In this document: positions 1-6,425 of the stretch, piece after piece
Numbering within the stretch: the stretch's first letter is position 1
How the letters are laid out: each line of letters begins with the position of its first letter
Source: Chitinophagaceae bacterium
GTDB taxonomy: Bacteria > Bacteroidota > Bacteroidia > Chitinophagales > Chitinophagaceae
Assembly: GCA_003167015.1 (NCBI GenBank)
Contig: PMUF01000473.1
Span: forward strand, 1-8,470
Direction: 5' to 3'
Length of the DNA stretch: 8,470 bases
The notes under the pieces: generated by a model
The model's input: only the letters and a program-made list of their open reading frames with translations
Databases searched by the model: none
Told to the model about the DNA's origin: nothing
Program-made: the position numbers and the translations under genes

Positions 1-1
1 C

Positions 2-322
2 GACCGGAAAGGAATAGCCATCAGCTTCGTGACGCCCAAAGAAAAAGAGATGCAGACGGCAATCGAGCAACTGATGAAGGTCCCCATCCCCCTCTCCCCT
101 TTACCCGAAGACCTGGAAATCTACACCATCCTGACCGAGGCCGAAAAACCCCAGCCCTATACCAAAGCAATCCCTTTAAACATCCCTAAGCCGGAATTTT
201 CCGGCGGAGCCTTCCATGAAAAACTGGAAAAAAACAAGAAAGTAAATGTCGTCATACGCCATGCCGACCGCATGCAAAAGAAGTATGGTAAACCCAAGAC
301 AAGAGGCGCAAAAAAGAAATAG
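2..322 (+). CDS. DEAD-box RNA helicase, C-terminal fragment (5' end outside window)
   Basis: The frame is open from the left edge and ends at TAG 320-322. The first visible residues, DRKGIAISFVTP, match the segment just after motif VI of superfamily 2 DEAD-box helicases, where 'GR(T/A)GR..kkG.AisFvtp.E' leads into the end of RecA domain 2. Next come an 'Ie.l...pIpl.plP.dl' segment, typical of what follows the helicase core, and a Lys/Arg-rich tail of about 35 residues ending in KKK, a usual RNA-binding extension. These enzymes unwind RNA duplexes in the cytoplasm using ATP, in ribosome assembly or mRNA turnover. The ATP-binding motifs lie outside the window, so the RhlE-like subtype is only a guess. 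A GTG at 29 could be mistaken for a start, but coding clearly continues upstream of it. Confidence 0.82.
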   Translation, partial: DRKGIAISFVTPKEKEMQTAIEQLMKVPIPLSPLPEDLEIYTILTEAEKPQPYTKAIPLNIPKPEFSGGAFHEKLEKNKKVNVVIRHADRMQKKYGKPKTRGAKKK

Positions 323-335
323 CGGCTACCCCAGC

Positions 336-366
336 TTGCATTTTCATCAATTATTTTCTACTTTAC
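336..366 (+). promoter_or_regulatory. Candidate Bacteroidota-type promoter for the prolyl oligopeptidase gene
   Basis: TTG at 336-338, a 20-base spacer, then TACTTTAC at 359-366. This resembles the Bacteroidota -33 TTG / -7 TAnnTTTG arrangement, with the last two bases of the -7 box off consensus. It lies in the 65-base gap after the helicase stop and would give a leader of about 15 bases before the ATG at 388. The same spacing recurs before the DUF1684 gene. It is a pattern match only. Confidence 0.35.
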
Positions 367-387
367 TCCGGCTAAAACCCATCCCGT

Positions 388-2496
388 ATGAAAGGCCTGT
401 GGTCCCTAACCTCACTTATCCTCCTGTTCCATGCTCACGCCATCAGTCAGAACCGGGTAATGACCTATCCCATTACCCCAAAAGAACAAATCAGCGATAA
501 CTATTTCGGCGCCATCGTTCCCGACCCTTACAGGTGGCTGGAATTCGATACGTCTGCACAGACCAAAGAATGGGTGACGGAACAAAACGATCTTTCAAAA
601 AAATACCTCTCGAAACTCCTGAATAAATACCCATTTCGAGACCAGCTCCGCTTCAATGCAGATATAGACTTCGGAAGTCTGCGTAAAATGGGAAAATATT
701 ATGTCGATTTTATTATCAATGAAACACAAAAGACGCCTTCCCTTTACTTAAAAAAGAACATTAACGCAACGTCCGACCTGGCCATCGATCCGGCGGATTA
801 TAAAAATATAAGCTCGGATATAGTCAGCATTACCGGATACAGCATATCAAAAGACAATAAATATATTGCATTCGGGCTATCCTATAACGGCAGCGACTGG
901 AATGAGATCCGCGTCAAAAGTGTTTACCCCTTTAGAAACCTGGCTGATCGGCTGAAATGGGTCAAATTCAGCAGCATTGAATGGAAATCCGACGGTTTCT
1001 TTTACTGCACGTATGATTCCGTAAACCAATCCCAAGTCTTAACAGCCATCAATCAGCATCCGAAAATATTCTATCATAAACTGGGGACCCCCCAAAATGA
1101 AGATCGGCTGATTTTCAGGGACACTACTTCCGCCACCATACAGTTCTCGGTAATGGATAACGAGAGATACCTCGTCGTCAACTATGCATTTTACTATGCC
1201 GGAAAACGGTATCACAAAGTCTCTTTCATCGACTTCAGGACGGATGACCACACTATTACAGATCTGATCCTGTCGGGGAACGAGTATAAAGTGATAGGAA
1301 TGTACAATGGAAAATTCCTCGTCGCATCCAACTACCCTGCACTGAACGGCGCTTTATCCCTCGTCTCCCCCGATTCGCCCGATCAATTGGAAGAGTTCAT
1401 ACCCGAGCATAAAGAAATTTTAAAGCAAACAACCATCGTAGGGGATAAAATCATTTGCATTTACCTCGACGATATCGACAACATCGCTGTTACTTATGAC
1501 AAGGACGGTAAAGCTGTCAATAAGATAGTTTACCCTGTCGGCAGTTCCGTCGAAGGCTTTGAAGGCGCCCCGGATGATCCCACGACCCTTTTTTATTATC
1601 ATTCCTTTTTGTATCCCCCCATAGCTTACATGTATGATGTAAACACCCTTTCAGTAAAACTGATCCAGCGTACGGAAGTCATGTACGATCTGGCGAATTT
1701 CGAGGTCCGAAAAGTGTATTATTATTCGAAAGACGGACAGAAAATTCCGATGATCATTGCAGGAAAAAAAGGGTTTAAACTGACCGGCGATAACCCCACT
1801 ATTTTATATGGCTATGGAGGCTATGGAATTTCATTAACGCCCTTTTTCAGCACAGGCTTTATCAACCATTTGCAAAATGGAGGCCTGATAGCTTTACCAA
1901 GTCTGCGTGGAGGTGGGGAATATGGTGAAAAATGGCATGAAGAGGGAATGCTGTCCAATAAACAGAACGTATTCGATGACTTTATCGCCGCTGCCGAATA
2001 TCTCAAAAAGGAACACTACACCTCGAAAGAGAAACTGGCGATCATGGGAGGGTCCAACGGAGGCCTGCTGATCGGTGCCGTGCTGAATCAACGCCCTGAT
2101 CTATGCCAGGTCGCCGTCACCCAAATGGGGTTATTCGATATGCTGCGCTATCAGAAATATACCATTGGCTACGACTGGAAAAAGGAATTCGGCACAAGTG
2201 AAGATTCTGCGCAATTTCAATATCTCTACAAATACTCCCCTCTGCATAATGTAAGGAATGTGGCCTACCCCGCTACCTTAATTATCACAGCCGACCATGA
2301 TGACAGAGTGGTACCCATGCACTCCTATAAATTCATAGCCACTTTGCAGGAGAAGAATGAAAGTAATCTTCCCGTTTTATTGCTTACTGAAAAAAACTAT
2401 GGCCATCAAGCGGGTAGTTTAACGACAACAGCTGCTATGTACGCATTCATTTACGAACAGCTCGGTGTTAAACCGGTTTCCCTTAACCCGCTATGA
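388..2496 (+). CDS. Exported prolyl oligopeptidase (peptidase family S9A)
   Basis: This is a 702-residue serine peptidase that cleaves short peptides after proline, close to the usual ~710 residues of the family. An N-terminal hydrophobic signal peptide (residues 1-20, cleavage near AIS-Q) suggests periplasmic location. The 'YP.t...d.yfg..v.DPYRWLE' opening is characteristic of S9A. Roughly residues 75-440 would form the beta-propeller that filters substrates, and the C-terminal part is the alpha/beta hydrolase domain. The catalytic residues are visible: Ser556 in GGSNGGLL, Asp638 in ADHDDRVVP and His673 in NYGHQAG. Trp597 in YTIGYDW and Arg640 match the residues that hold the substrate proline and backbone in the porcine enzyme (Trp595, Arg643). 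The ATG at 388 is chosen because the signal peptide begins there; there is no Shine-Dalgarno sequence. The gene appears to stand alone, with a C-rich spacer after it. The physiological substrate is unknown. Confidence 0.95.
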   Translation: MKGLWSLTSLILLFHAHAISQNRVMTYPITPKEQISDNYFGAIVPDPYRWLEFDTSAQTKEWVTEQNDLSKKYLSKLLNKYPFRDQLRFNADIDFGSLRKMGKYYVDFIINETQKTPSLYLKKNINATSDLAIDPADYKNISSDIVSITGYSISKDNKYIAFGLSYNGSDWNEIRVKSVYPFRNLADRLKWVKFSSIEWKSDGFFYCTYDSVNQSQVLTAINQHPKIFYHKLGTPQNEDRLIFRDTTSATIQFSVMDNERYLVVNYAFYYAGKRYHKVSFIDFRTDDHTITDLILSGNEYKVIGMYNGKFLVASNYPALNGALSLVSPDSPDQLEEFIPEHKEILKQTTIVGDKIICIYLDDIDNIAVTYDKDGKAVNKIVYPVGSSVEGFEGAPDDPTTLFYYHSFLYPPIAYMYDVNTLSVKLIQRTEVMYDLANFEVRKVYYYSKDGQKIPMIIAGKKGFKLTGDNPTILYGYGGYGISLTPFFSTGFINHLQNGGLIALPSLRGGGEYGEKWHEEGMLSNKQNVFDDFIAAAEYLKKEHYTSKEKLAIMGGSNGGLLIGAVLNQRPDLCQVAVTQMGLFDMLRYQKYTIGYDWKKEFGTSEDSAQFQYLYKYSPLHNVRNVAYPATLIITADHDDRVVPMHSYKFIATLQEKNESNLPVLLLTEKNYGHQAGSLTTTAAMYAFIYEQLGVKPVSLNPL

Positions 2497-2632
2497 CCAC
2501 CCAACTATAACTTCCCCACCTCTTTCCACAGCCTCCTCCCCGCAATCACTCGCCCCTGCCCCCATGGGGTCCTCCTTTCCCCAGCTCCCTCCCCATGGCT
2601 GCCCTATGCCCGGATTTGCGTACATTGCCCCC
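2497..2632 (+). other. C-rich, G-poor intergenic spacer with diverged interspersed element
   Basis: The 136-base gap after the peptidase stop is strongly biased. In 2497-2560 I count 35 C and only 4 G in 64 bases. It shares short blocks with the spacers at 5152-5257 and 6391-6423: agcctcc at 2530-2536, a tccccg block after it, a cgcccc block at 2551, and catggggtcc at 2563-2572 (identical to 5244-5253) followed by another cct. A reading frame runs through it from 2465 but looks like artefact. There is no hairpin followed by a T-run. C-rich, G-poor transcript is the classical composition of Rho loading sites, so a Rho-dependent terminator is possible. I see no convincing promoter for the next gene. 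Confidence 0.45.
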
Positions 2633-3655
2633 ATGACTTCCCAGCGGTGCCTGCTTGCGGCTATCATTACCGTCTGTTCCTTTGGCAGTCCGGCCCATCC
2701 GGTACCGCCCGGGCTTCCACACCCGGCAAAAACCACCGCCCCCGCCGCCCTCATCCGTAACCTTGCTCCCGATCCCATCCGCAACCCCTCCATATCCATC
2801 GACCCGATCATCTCAAGCGATTCCGCCACTTGCATCATTCCCTTTACCCGCATAGGCAACCTGATCCTTATCCAGGCGAAAGCAGATACCACTACCGGCT
2901 TCTTTGTCCTCGATACCGGAACCCCCGGCCTGGTGCTCAATATCACCTATTTCCGCGATTATCCTGCTTCCAATCCAATCGAAGGCGGAGGCCTGACCGG
3001 TGCTGTCCCCATGGCAACCCGGACCACTGTCGACAGCCTTCGCCTGGGACCCATCAGCTACTCCCACCTGGATGCAGACCTCATCAACCTGGGACATATC
3101 GAGAACAATAAGGGCGTGAAAATATTTGGCTTGCTCGGCATGCGGCTCTTCGAACATTTCGAGATGATCATGGATTACAACGCCGGAGTCATCTATCTCC
3201 ACCTGATCGGAAAAAAAGAGGCTGCCGTTTACCACAGCGACCAGTTGGCCGACACCACCGCCTACAATACCATACCGATCGATATAGAGGCGGGTAAGAT
3301 CATCGTATACCTTTATCTGAAAGGAAAAAAATTGAAGTTCATCATCGACAGTGGAGCCGAAACCAATGTCATCGACAGCCGCCTGCCCAACCAGGTTTTC
3401 GAACAGGTCGTTATCACCCGCCGGGTAACGCTCAATGGCAGCGGCAATCATAAAGTAGAAGCCCTGTGCGGCGATCTCAAAGGCCTGCAGATCGGCGGAC
3501 ATGATATCGGCTCCCTCCCCGTTCTCATCACCAACCTCGAAAGCATGTGCAATTCCTATAATGATTGTCTCGATGGAATGCTGGGTTTTGATTTCCTGTC
3601 TCTGCATAAAATTGGATTTAATTTTGTTAAACGCAAGATGTATATATGGAAATGA
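2633..3655 (+). CDS. Exported two-lobed retropepsin-like aspartyl protease
   Basis: This 340-residue protein belongs to the bacterial 'aspartyl protease family'. Two catalytic-type motifs are visible: Asp94-Thr-Gly in FFVLDTGTPGLVLN and Asp239-Ser-Gly in FIIDSGAETNVID. Each is followed by the matching hydrophobic-Gly half-motif and a beta strand: GLLGMRLF (166-172) then MIMDYNAGVIYL, and GMLGFDF (315-320) then IGFNFVKRKMYIWK. The chain therefore looks like two retropepsin half-sites joined into one pseudo-dimer. The start at 2633 is chosen because it begins a signal-like segment (residues 1-19, MTSQRCLLAAIITV...); upstream in-frame starts at 2465 and 2563 only add low-complexity Pro/Ser residues from the C-rich spacer and overlap the previous gene. 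Residues 23-60 are Pro-rich, probably a linker. Its stop codon overlaps the next gene's ATG (ATGA, 3652-3655), so the two are probably translated together. The substrate is unknown. Confidence 0.85.
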   Translation: MTSQRCLLAAIITVCSFGSPAHPVPPGLPHPAKTTAPAALIRNLAPDPIRNPSISIDPIISSDSATCIIPFTRIGNLILIQAKADTTTGFFVLDTGTPGLVLNITYFRDYPASNPIEGGGLTGAVPMATRTTVDSLRLGPISYSHLDADLINLGHIENNKGVKIFGLLGMRLFEHFEMIMDYNAGVIYLHLIGKKEAAVYHSDQLADTTAYNTIPIDIEAGKIIVYLYLKGKKLKFIIDSGAETNVIDSRLPNQVFEQVVITRRVTLNGSGNHKVEALCGDLKGLQIGGHDIGSLPVLITNLESMCNSYNDCLDGMLGFDFLSLHKIGFNFVKRKMYIWK

Positions 3656-5154
3656 GGAAGAGCAAGCATAAATATCTGCGACATAACTATTCCCTGCTGG
3701 TGGGATTCTCACTGGCGGCCTGGCTGTTTCTGGCCATGTACCCCGGCAACGCCCTCTGCCAGAATGACGACGGGACAGCATCTTATAAGATCAGGGATGG
3801 CAGAATGTATATCAAACTCGGCAGACATATCGACGAGGCCGCGCTGGACAGGTTCGTGGAGAAGTTTGATCTTTCCGACCTCGACCTTCCCAAAGTGCTT
3901 TTTTCCGGAAACTTTGACAAGATCAGGGCCATGGGCTGGCAGGTAGATATCGACAACAAGAACAAGATCGTAATCAGCAAGAAGATAGGCGGCCTGGATC
4001 AGTTGGGGAACCCGGAGAAAAGAATGGCTCTGACGGAAGATCATCCCAATCCCTATGACCTGTTTCCCTCCCAGAACGACGACCTCGTATATGGATTCAA
4101 TCGCTTTAAAGGCAAGCTTCCATTTGCCGTCAAAGACTCACTGGTCACCTTTTTCCTCAAAGGGGCCACCCGCGCCCGGCAGGCCTTGCTGGCAGGCAGC
4201 TTTACCAACTGGCAAAACGGAGCGCTGCCGATGACCCCCACGGACAGCGGATGGATCTGCGTGGTGAAATTGAATCCCGGTAAATACTGGTACAAATTTA
4301 TCGTGGACGGCGGCTGGACGATCGACCCTGATAACGACCTGCACGAAACTGATCCTAACGGTAACACCAATTCCGTGTATTACAAATCCAATGTCGTTTT
4401 CTCCCTTCCCGGTTACGGCGCAGCCAAAGATGCCTACCTGACCGGCAGCTTCAATGACTGGAATCCCGGCGAACTACCCATGGAAAAGACCCCATCCGGC
4501 TGGAAGATACACCTCTACCTGGCCGAAGGGACCTATACCTATAAGTTCGTAGTGGATGGCAAATGGTATGACGACCCGGCGAACAACCATCGGCTGCCGG
4601 ATGGGCACCGGGGATTTAATTCAGTATACCGGTTGGGAAAACCTCACCTCTTCACCCTCAGAGGATACCCGTTGGCGAAATCGGTTGTGTTGACGGGCTC
4701 CTTCAATGGATGGAAGACCTATGATTTGTTTATGCAAAAGACGGCGCAAGGTTGGCAGCTGCCCTACACCCTGGGGCCCGGTAACTACCAATACCGGTTC
4801 CTGGTAGACGGGAAATGGATCGATGATCCCGATAATCCCCTTTTTCTGCGTGACCGGAAAAACAATACAGTCAATTCTTTCCTGATCATACAACCCAATT
4901 ATACGTTCCGGCTGCAAGGCCACGCCGACGCAAAAGCTGTCTTCCTGGCAGGCGATTTTAATGACTGGACACCCGATGCGCTGAAGATGCAACGGATAGG
5001 AAATGCCTGGATTTTTAACGTGCACCTCTCCATAGGCAAGCACCTTTATAAGTTCATCGTGGACGGCCAGTGGACCAGAGATCCCGACAACCCTTTATGG
5101 GAGGAAAATGAATACGATACGGGGAATTCAGTTCTTTGGATGGAGCAAAGATAG
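3652..5154 (+). CDS. Exported protein with four tandem AMPK-beta/CBM48-type glycogen-binding modules
   Basis: 500 residues counted from the ATG at 3652, which overlaps the previous stop as ATGA; an ATG at 3646 would add two residues. The hydrophobic segment at about 13-36, ending ALC-Q, looks like a signal peptide. Residues ~42-105 form a small region (YKIRDGRMYIKLG... to ...VDIDNKNKIVISKK) that I cannot assign. Four repeats of 83-85 residues follow, at about 164-247, 248-330, 331-416 and 417-500. Each has G(S/D)F..W, Y(K/R)F.VDG.W, a (D)DP(D/A)N turn and a final NS(V/F). These match the glycogen-binding domain of AMPK beta (Trp100, Lys126, Trp133, Asn150 in rat beta1). The equivalents are W187/K215/W222/N240, W270/K298/W305/N323, W354/R382/W389/N408 and W439/K467/W474/N492. 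No glycoside hydrolase domain is present, so a multivalent alpha-glucan-binding role in the periplasm or at the cell surface is inferred. Confidence 0.9.
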   Translation: MRKSKHKYLRHNYSLLVGFSLAAWLFLAMYPGNALCQNDDGTASYKIRDGRMYIKLGRHIDEAALDRFVEKFDLSDLDLPKVLFSGNFDKIRAMGWQVDIDNKNKIVISKKIGGLDQLGNPEKRMALTEDHPNPYDLFPSQNDDLVYGFNRFKGKLPFAVKDSLVTFFLKGATRARQALLAGSFTNWQNGALPMTPTDSGWICVVKLNPGKYWYKFIVDGGWTIDPDNDLHETDPNGNTNSVYYKSNVVFSLPGYGAAKDAYLTGSFNDWNPGELPMEKTPSGWKIHLYLAEGTYTYKFVVDGKWYDDPANNHRLPDGHRGFNSVYRLGKPHLFTLRGYPLAKSVVLTGSFNGWKTYDLFMQKTAQGWQLPYTLGPGNYQYRFLVDGKWIDDPDNPLFLRDRKNNTVNSFLIIQPNYTFRLQGHADAKAVFLAGDFNDWTPDALKMQRIGNAWIFNVHLSIGKHLYKFIVDGQWTRDPDNPLWEENEYDTGNSVLWMEQR

Positions 5155-5257
5155 CCTCCGCCCACCCGCAGCGCAGAGCCCCCCGCCTCGGACCGCCCGC
5201 TCCCACCCGCAGCGCAGCCTCCGCCGGTCCCCGCCCCGGCTCACATGGGGTCCGCCT
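5152..5257 (+). repeat. C-rich intergenic element with 16-bp direct repeat
   Basis: Starting at the stop codon of the CBM48 gene, this spacer has 52 C and 21 G in 5155-5240. An exact 16-bp direct repeat, cccacccgcagcgcag, lies at 5161-5176 and 5202-5217, 41 bp apart. The block agcctccgcc occurs at 5153-5162 and 5216-5225 and again at 6392-6401. The run from 5217 to about 5246 aligns with 6393-6423 with few differences, and catggggtcc at 5244-5253 matches 2563-2572. This points to a short interspersed repeat family in gaps downstream of + strand genes. It is not an insertion sequence: it has no coding capacity and no terminal inverted repeats. Confidence 0.6.
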
Positions 5258-5277
5258 CTCTCATTTAGTCTACCGAA

Positions 5278-5308
5278 TTGGTATATTATTAGGATTTTCG
5301 TATTTTCA
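5278..5308 (+). promoter_or_regulatory. Candidate Bacteroidota-type promoter for the DUF1684 gene
   Basis: TTG at 5278-5280, a 20-base AT-rich spacer, then TATTTTCA at 5301-5308, close to the -33 TTG / -7 TAnnTTTG pattern. It sits just downstream of the C-rich element, where base composition switches sharply to AT-rich, as expected for a promoter. Transcription would start near 5313-5316, leaving about 35 bases of leader without a Shine-Dalgarno sequence before the ATG at 5350. Confidence 0.45.
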
Positions 5309-5349
5309 CCACCCATCACCTAAATGTGCCACTCCAAAATGCTCCACTC

Positions 5350-6309
5350 ATGAAAAATTATCGCCGCCTGCTGCTCCCCGCCCTCATAGTCCTTTCATCA
5401 CATCCCGGCCTCAACGCCCAGACACCCGCCGCTCAAACATCGGCCGCCCAAACACCAACCGCCCAAACACCGGCCGCCCGGACATCAACCTATCAGCAGG
5501 AAATAGATACCTGGCATTCGAAGCGAGTACAGGACCTGAAGGCCCCCAATGGCTGGCTTAACCTCGTAGGCCTCTACTGGCTGGATGAAGGCGCCAGCAG
5601 CTTCGGCACAGACCCGCAAAACAAGATCATTTTCCCCGCCGGCGCTATTGCCGCACAGGCGGGCACTTTTCAACGGACCGGTAATACGGTTCGGCTCATT
5701 GTCCAAAACGCGGAAATAAAAGTAGATGGAAAAGAGGTGAAAGAGGCCGTGATCTTCGATAAGGATTCCGCCCGCCAGCCGGTTGTGTCCAGTGGCCACT
5801 TACGCTGGACCATCATCCAGCGGGGCGAAAAGATCGGCATCCGCCTCCGGGATCTGGAAAGCCCGCTCGTGACACAGTTTAAAGACATCGACCGGTTCCC
5901 CGTCGATACTGCCTGGAAGATACAGGCTGTTTTGCAGCCACAGAATCAAACCCCGACGATCGCGATTACCAATATCCTCGGCCAGACCAATCAACAGCCG
6001 TCACCCGGCAAATTGGTCTTCACCGTCGATAATAAAAAATATACATTGGATGCTTTGGAAGAAGGCGATGAACTGTTCATCATTTTCGGTGATGAGACCA
6101 GCGGAAAAACGACCTACCCCTCAGGGAGATTCCTGGCCGTAAAAAAGCCCGGCGCCGGCGGCCTGACGACTATCGATTTCAATAAGGCCTATAACCCTCC
6201 TTGTGCATTCACCAGCTTCGCTACCTGCCCGTTGCCGCCCAGGCAGAATATCCTGCCATTCGCCGTCACCGCCGGTGAAAAAAATTATGGTCACCATACA
6301 ACCCAATAG
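5350..6309 (+). CDS. Exported DUF1684 domain protein
   Basis: 319 residues. The signal peptide spans residues 1-22 (MKNYRRLLLPALIVLSS..., cleavage near LNA-Q). Residues ~23-47 are five near-repeats of AQTPA, encoded by a 15-bp tandem repeat. The rest matches DUF1684, a family of unknown function: an N-terminal W..KRVQDL..pnGWLnLvGLyWL.eG..sFG segment (Trp69, Trp77), a central FGDETSGKTTYPSGRFLAV segment (Arg260), and the family signature DFNKAYNPPCAFTSFATCPLPPRQN (Cys285, Cys293) followed by AGEKNYG near the C-terminus. The two invariant-looking Cys could be structural or ligand-binding; neither is established. The start at 5350 is preferred over 5326 because the signal peptide begins there. 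The gene has its own promoter candidate and is followed by convergent genes. Confidence 0.9.
   Translation: MKNYRRLLLPALIVLSSHPGLNAQTPAAQTSAAQTPTAQTPAARTSTYQQEIDTWHSKRVQDLKAPNGWLNLVGLYWLDEGASSFGTDPQNKIIFPAGAIAAQAGTFQRTGNTVRLIVQNAEIKVDGKEVKEAVIFDKDSARQPVVSSGHLRWTIIQRGEKIGIRLRDLESPLVTQFKDIDRFPVDTAWKIQAVLQPQNQTPTIAITNILGQTNQQPSPGKLVFTVDNKKYTLDALEEGDELFIIFGDETSGKTTYPSGRFLAVKKPGAGGLTTIDFNKAYNPPCAFTSFATCPLPPRQNILPFAVTAGEKNYGHHTTQ
5416..5490 (+). repeat. Five 15-bp tandem repeats inside the DUF1684 gene
   Basis: Five consecutive in-frame 15-base units at 5416, 5431, 5446, 5461 and 5476, of the form gcccaaacaccggcc with 1-5 differences each. They encode AQTPA, AQTSA, AQTPT, AQTPA and ARTST directly after the predicted signal peptidase site. 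The result is a Pro/Thr/Ala-rich linker. Copy number could vary by slippage without breaking the frame. Confidence 0.85.
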
Positions 6310-6425
6310 CGCCGCCTCAGCCCTTCGCACTCGCGCCCCCACTCGCAAAGCTCGCAAAATGCGAACTCACCCGGCCTCAACACCACCGCGTAGCCTCCGC
6401 CGGCCGCCGCCCCTGGCACACACGC
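6310..6425. other. Convergent intergenic spacer with C-rich element
   Basis: The gap between the stop codons of DUF1684 (+) and the acetyltransferase (-). It contains a perfect short hairpin, tcgca-aaa-tgcga (6352-6364), and a near tandem pair ctcgcaaag/ctcgcaaaa (6342-6359). From 6391 to about 6423 it carries a copy of the interspersed element (tagcctccgccgg... through a cacac tail) that aligns with 5217-5246. No T-run follows the hairpin on either strand, so an intrinsic terminator is not supported. Confidence 0.5.

Noticed and set aside
2465..2632. In-frame upstream extension of the aspartyl protease overlapping the peptidase gene
   Set aside because: It reads through the C-rich spacer as Pro/Ser-rich low complexity and hides the signal peptide that begins at 2633.
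3652..3772. Possible lipoprotein signal on the CBM48 protein (Cys before the Gln of ALCQN)
   Set aside because: The residues before the Cys (N-A-L) do not fit the lipobox, where Gly, Ala or Ser is expected at -1. An ordinary signal peptide cut before Gln is more likely.
2813..3781. 322-residue open frame on the - strand
   Set aside because: It is antisense to the aspartyl protease and the start of the CBM48 gene, both with clear family motifs. Its translation has no recognisable domain.
5136..5561. 141-residue frame starting inside the CBM48 gene end
   Set aside because: It runs through the C-rich repeat and the promoter candidate, then shadows the DUF1684 gene in another frame.
6352..6364. 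tcgca-aaa-tgcga hairpin as an intrinsic terminator
   Set aside because: The stem has only five pairs and no T-run follows on either strand.
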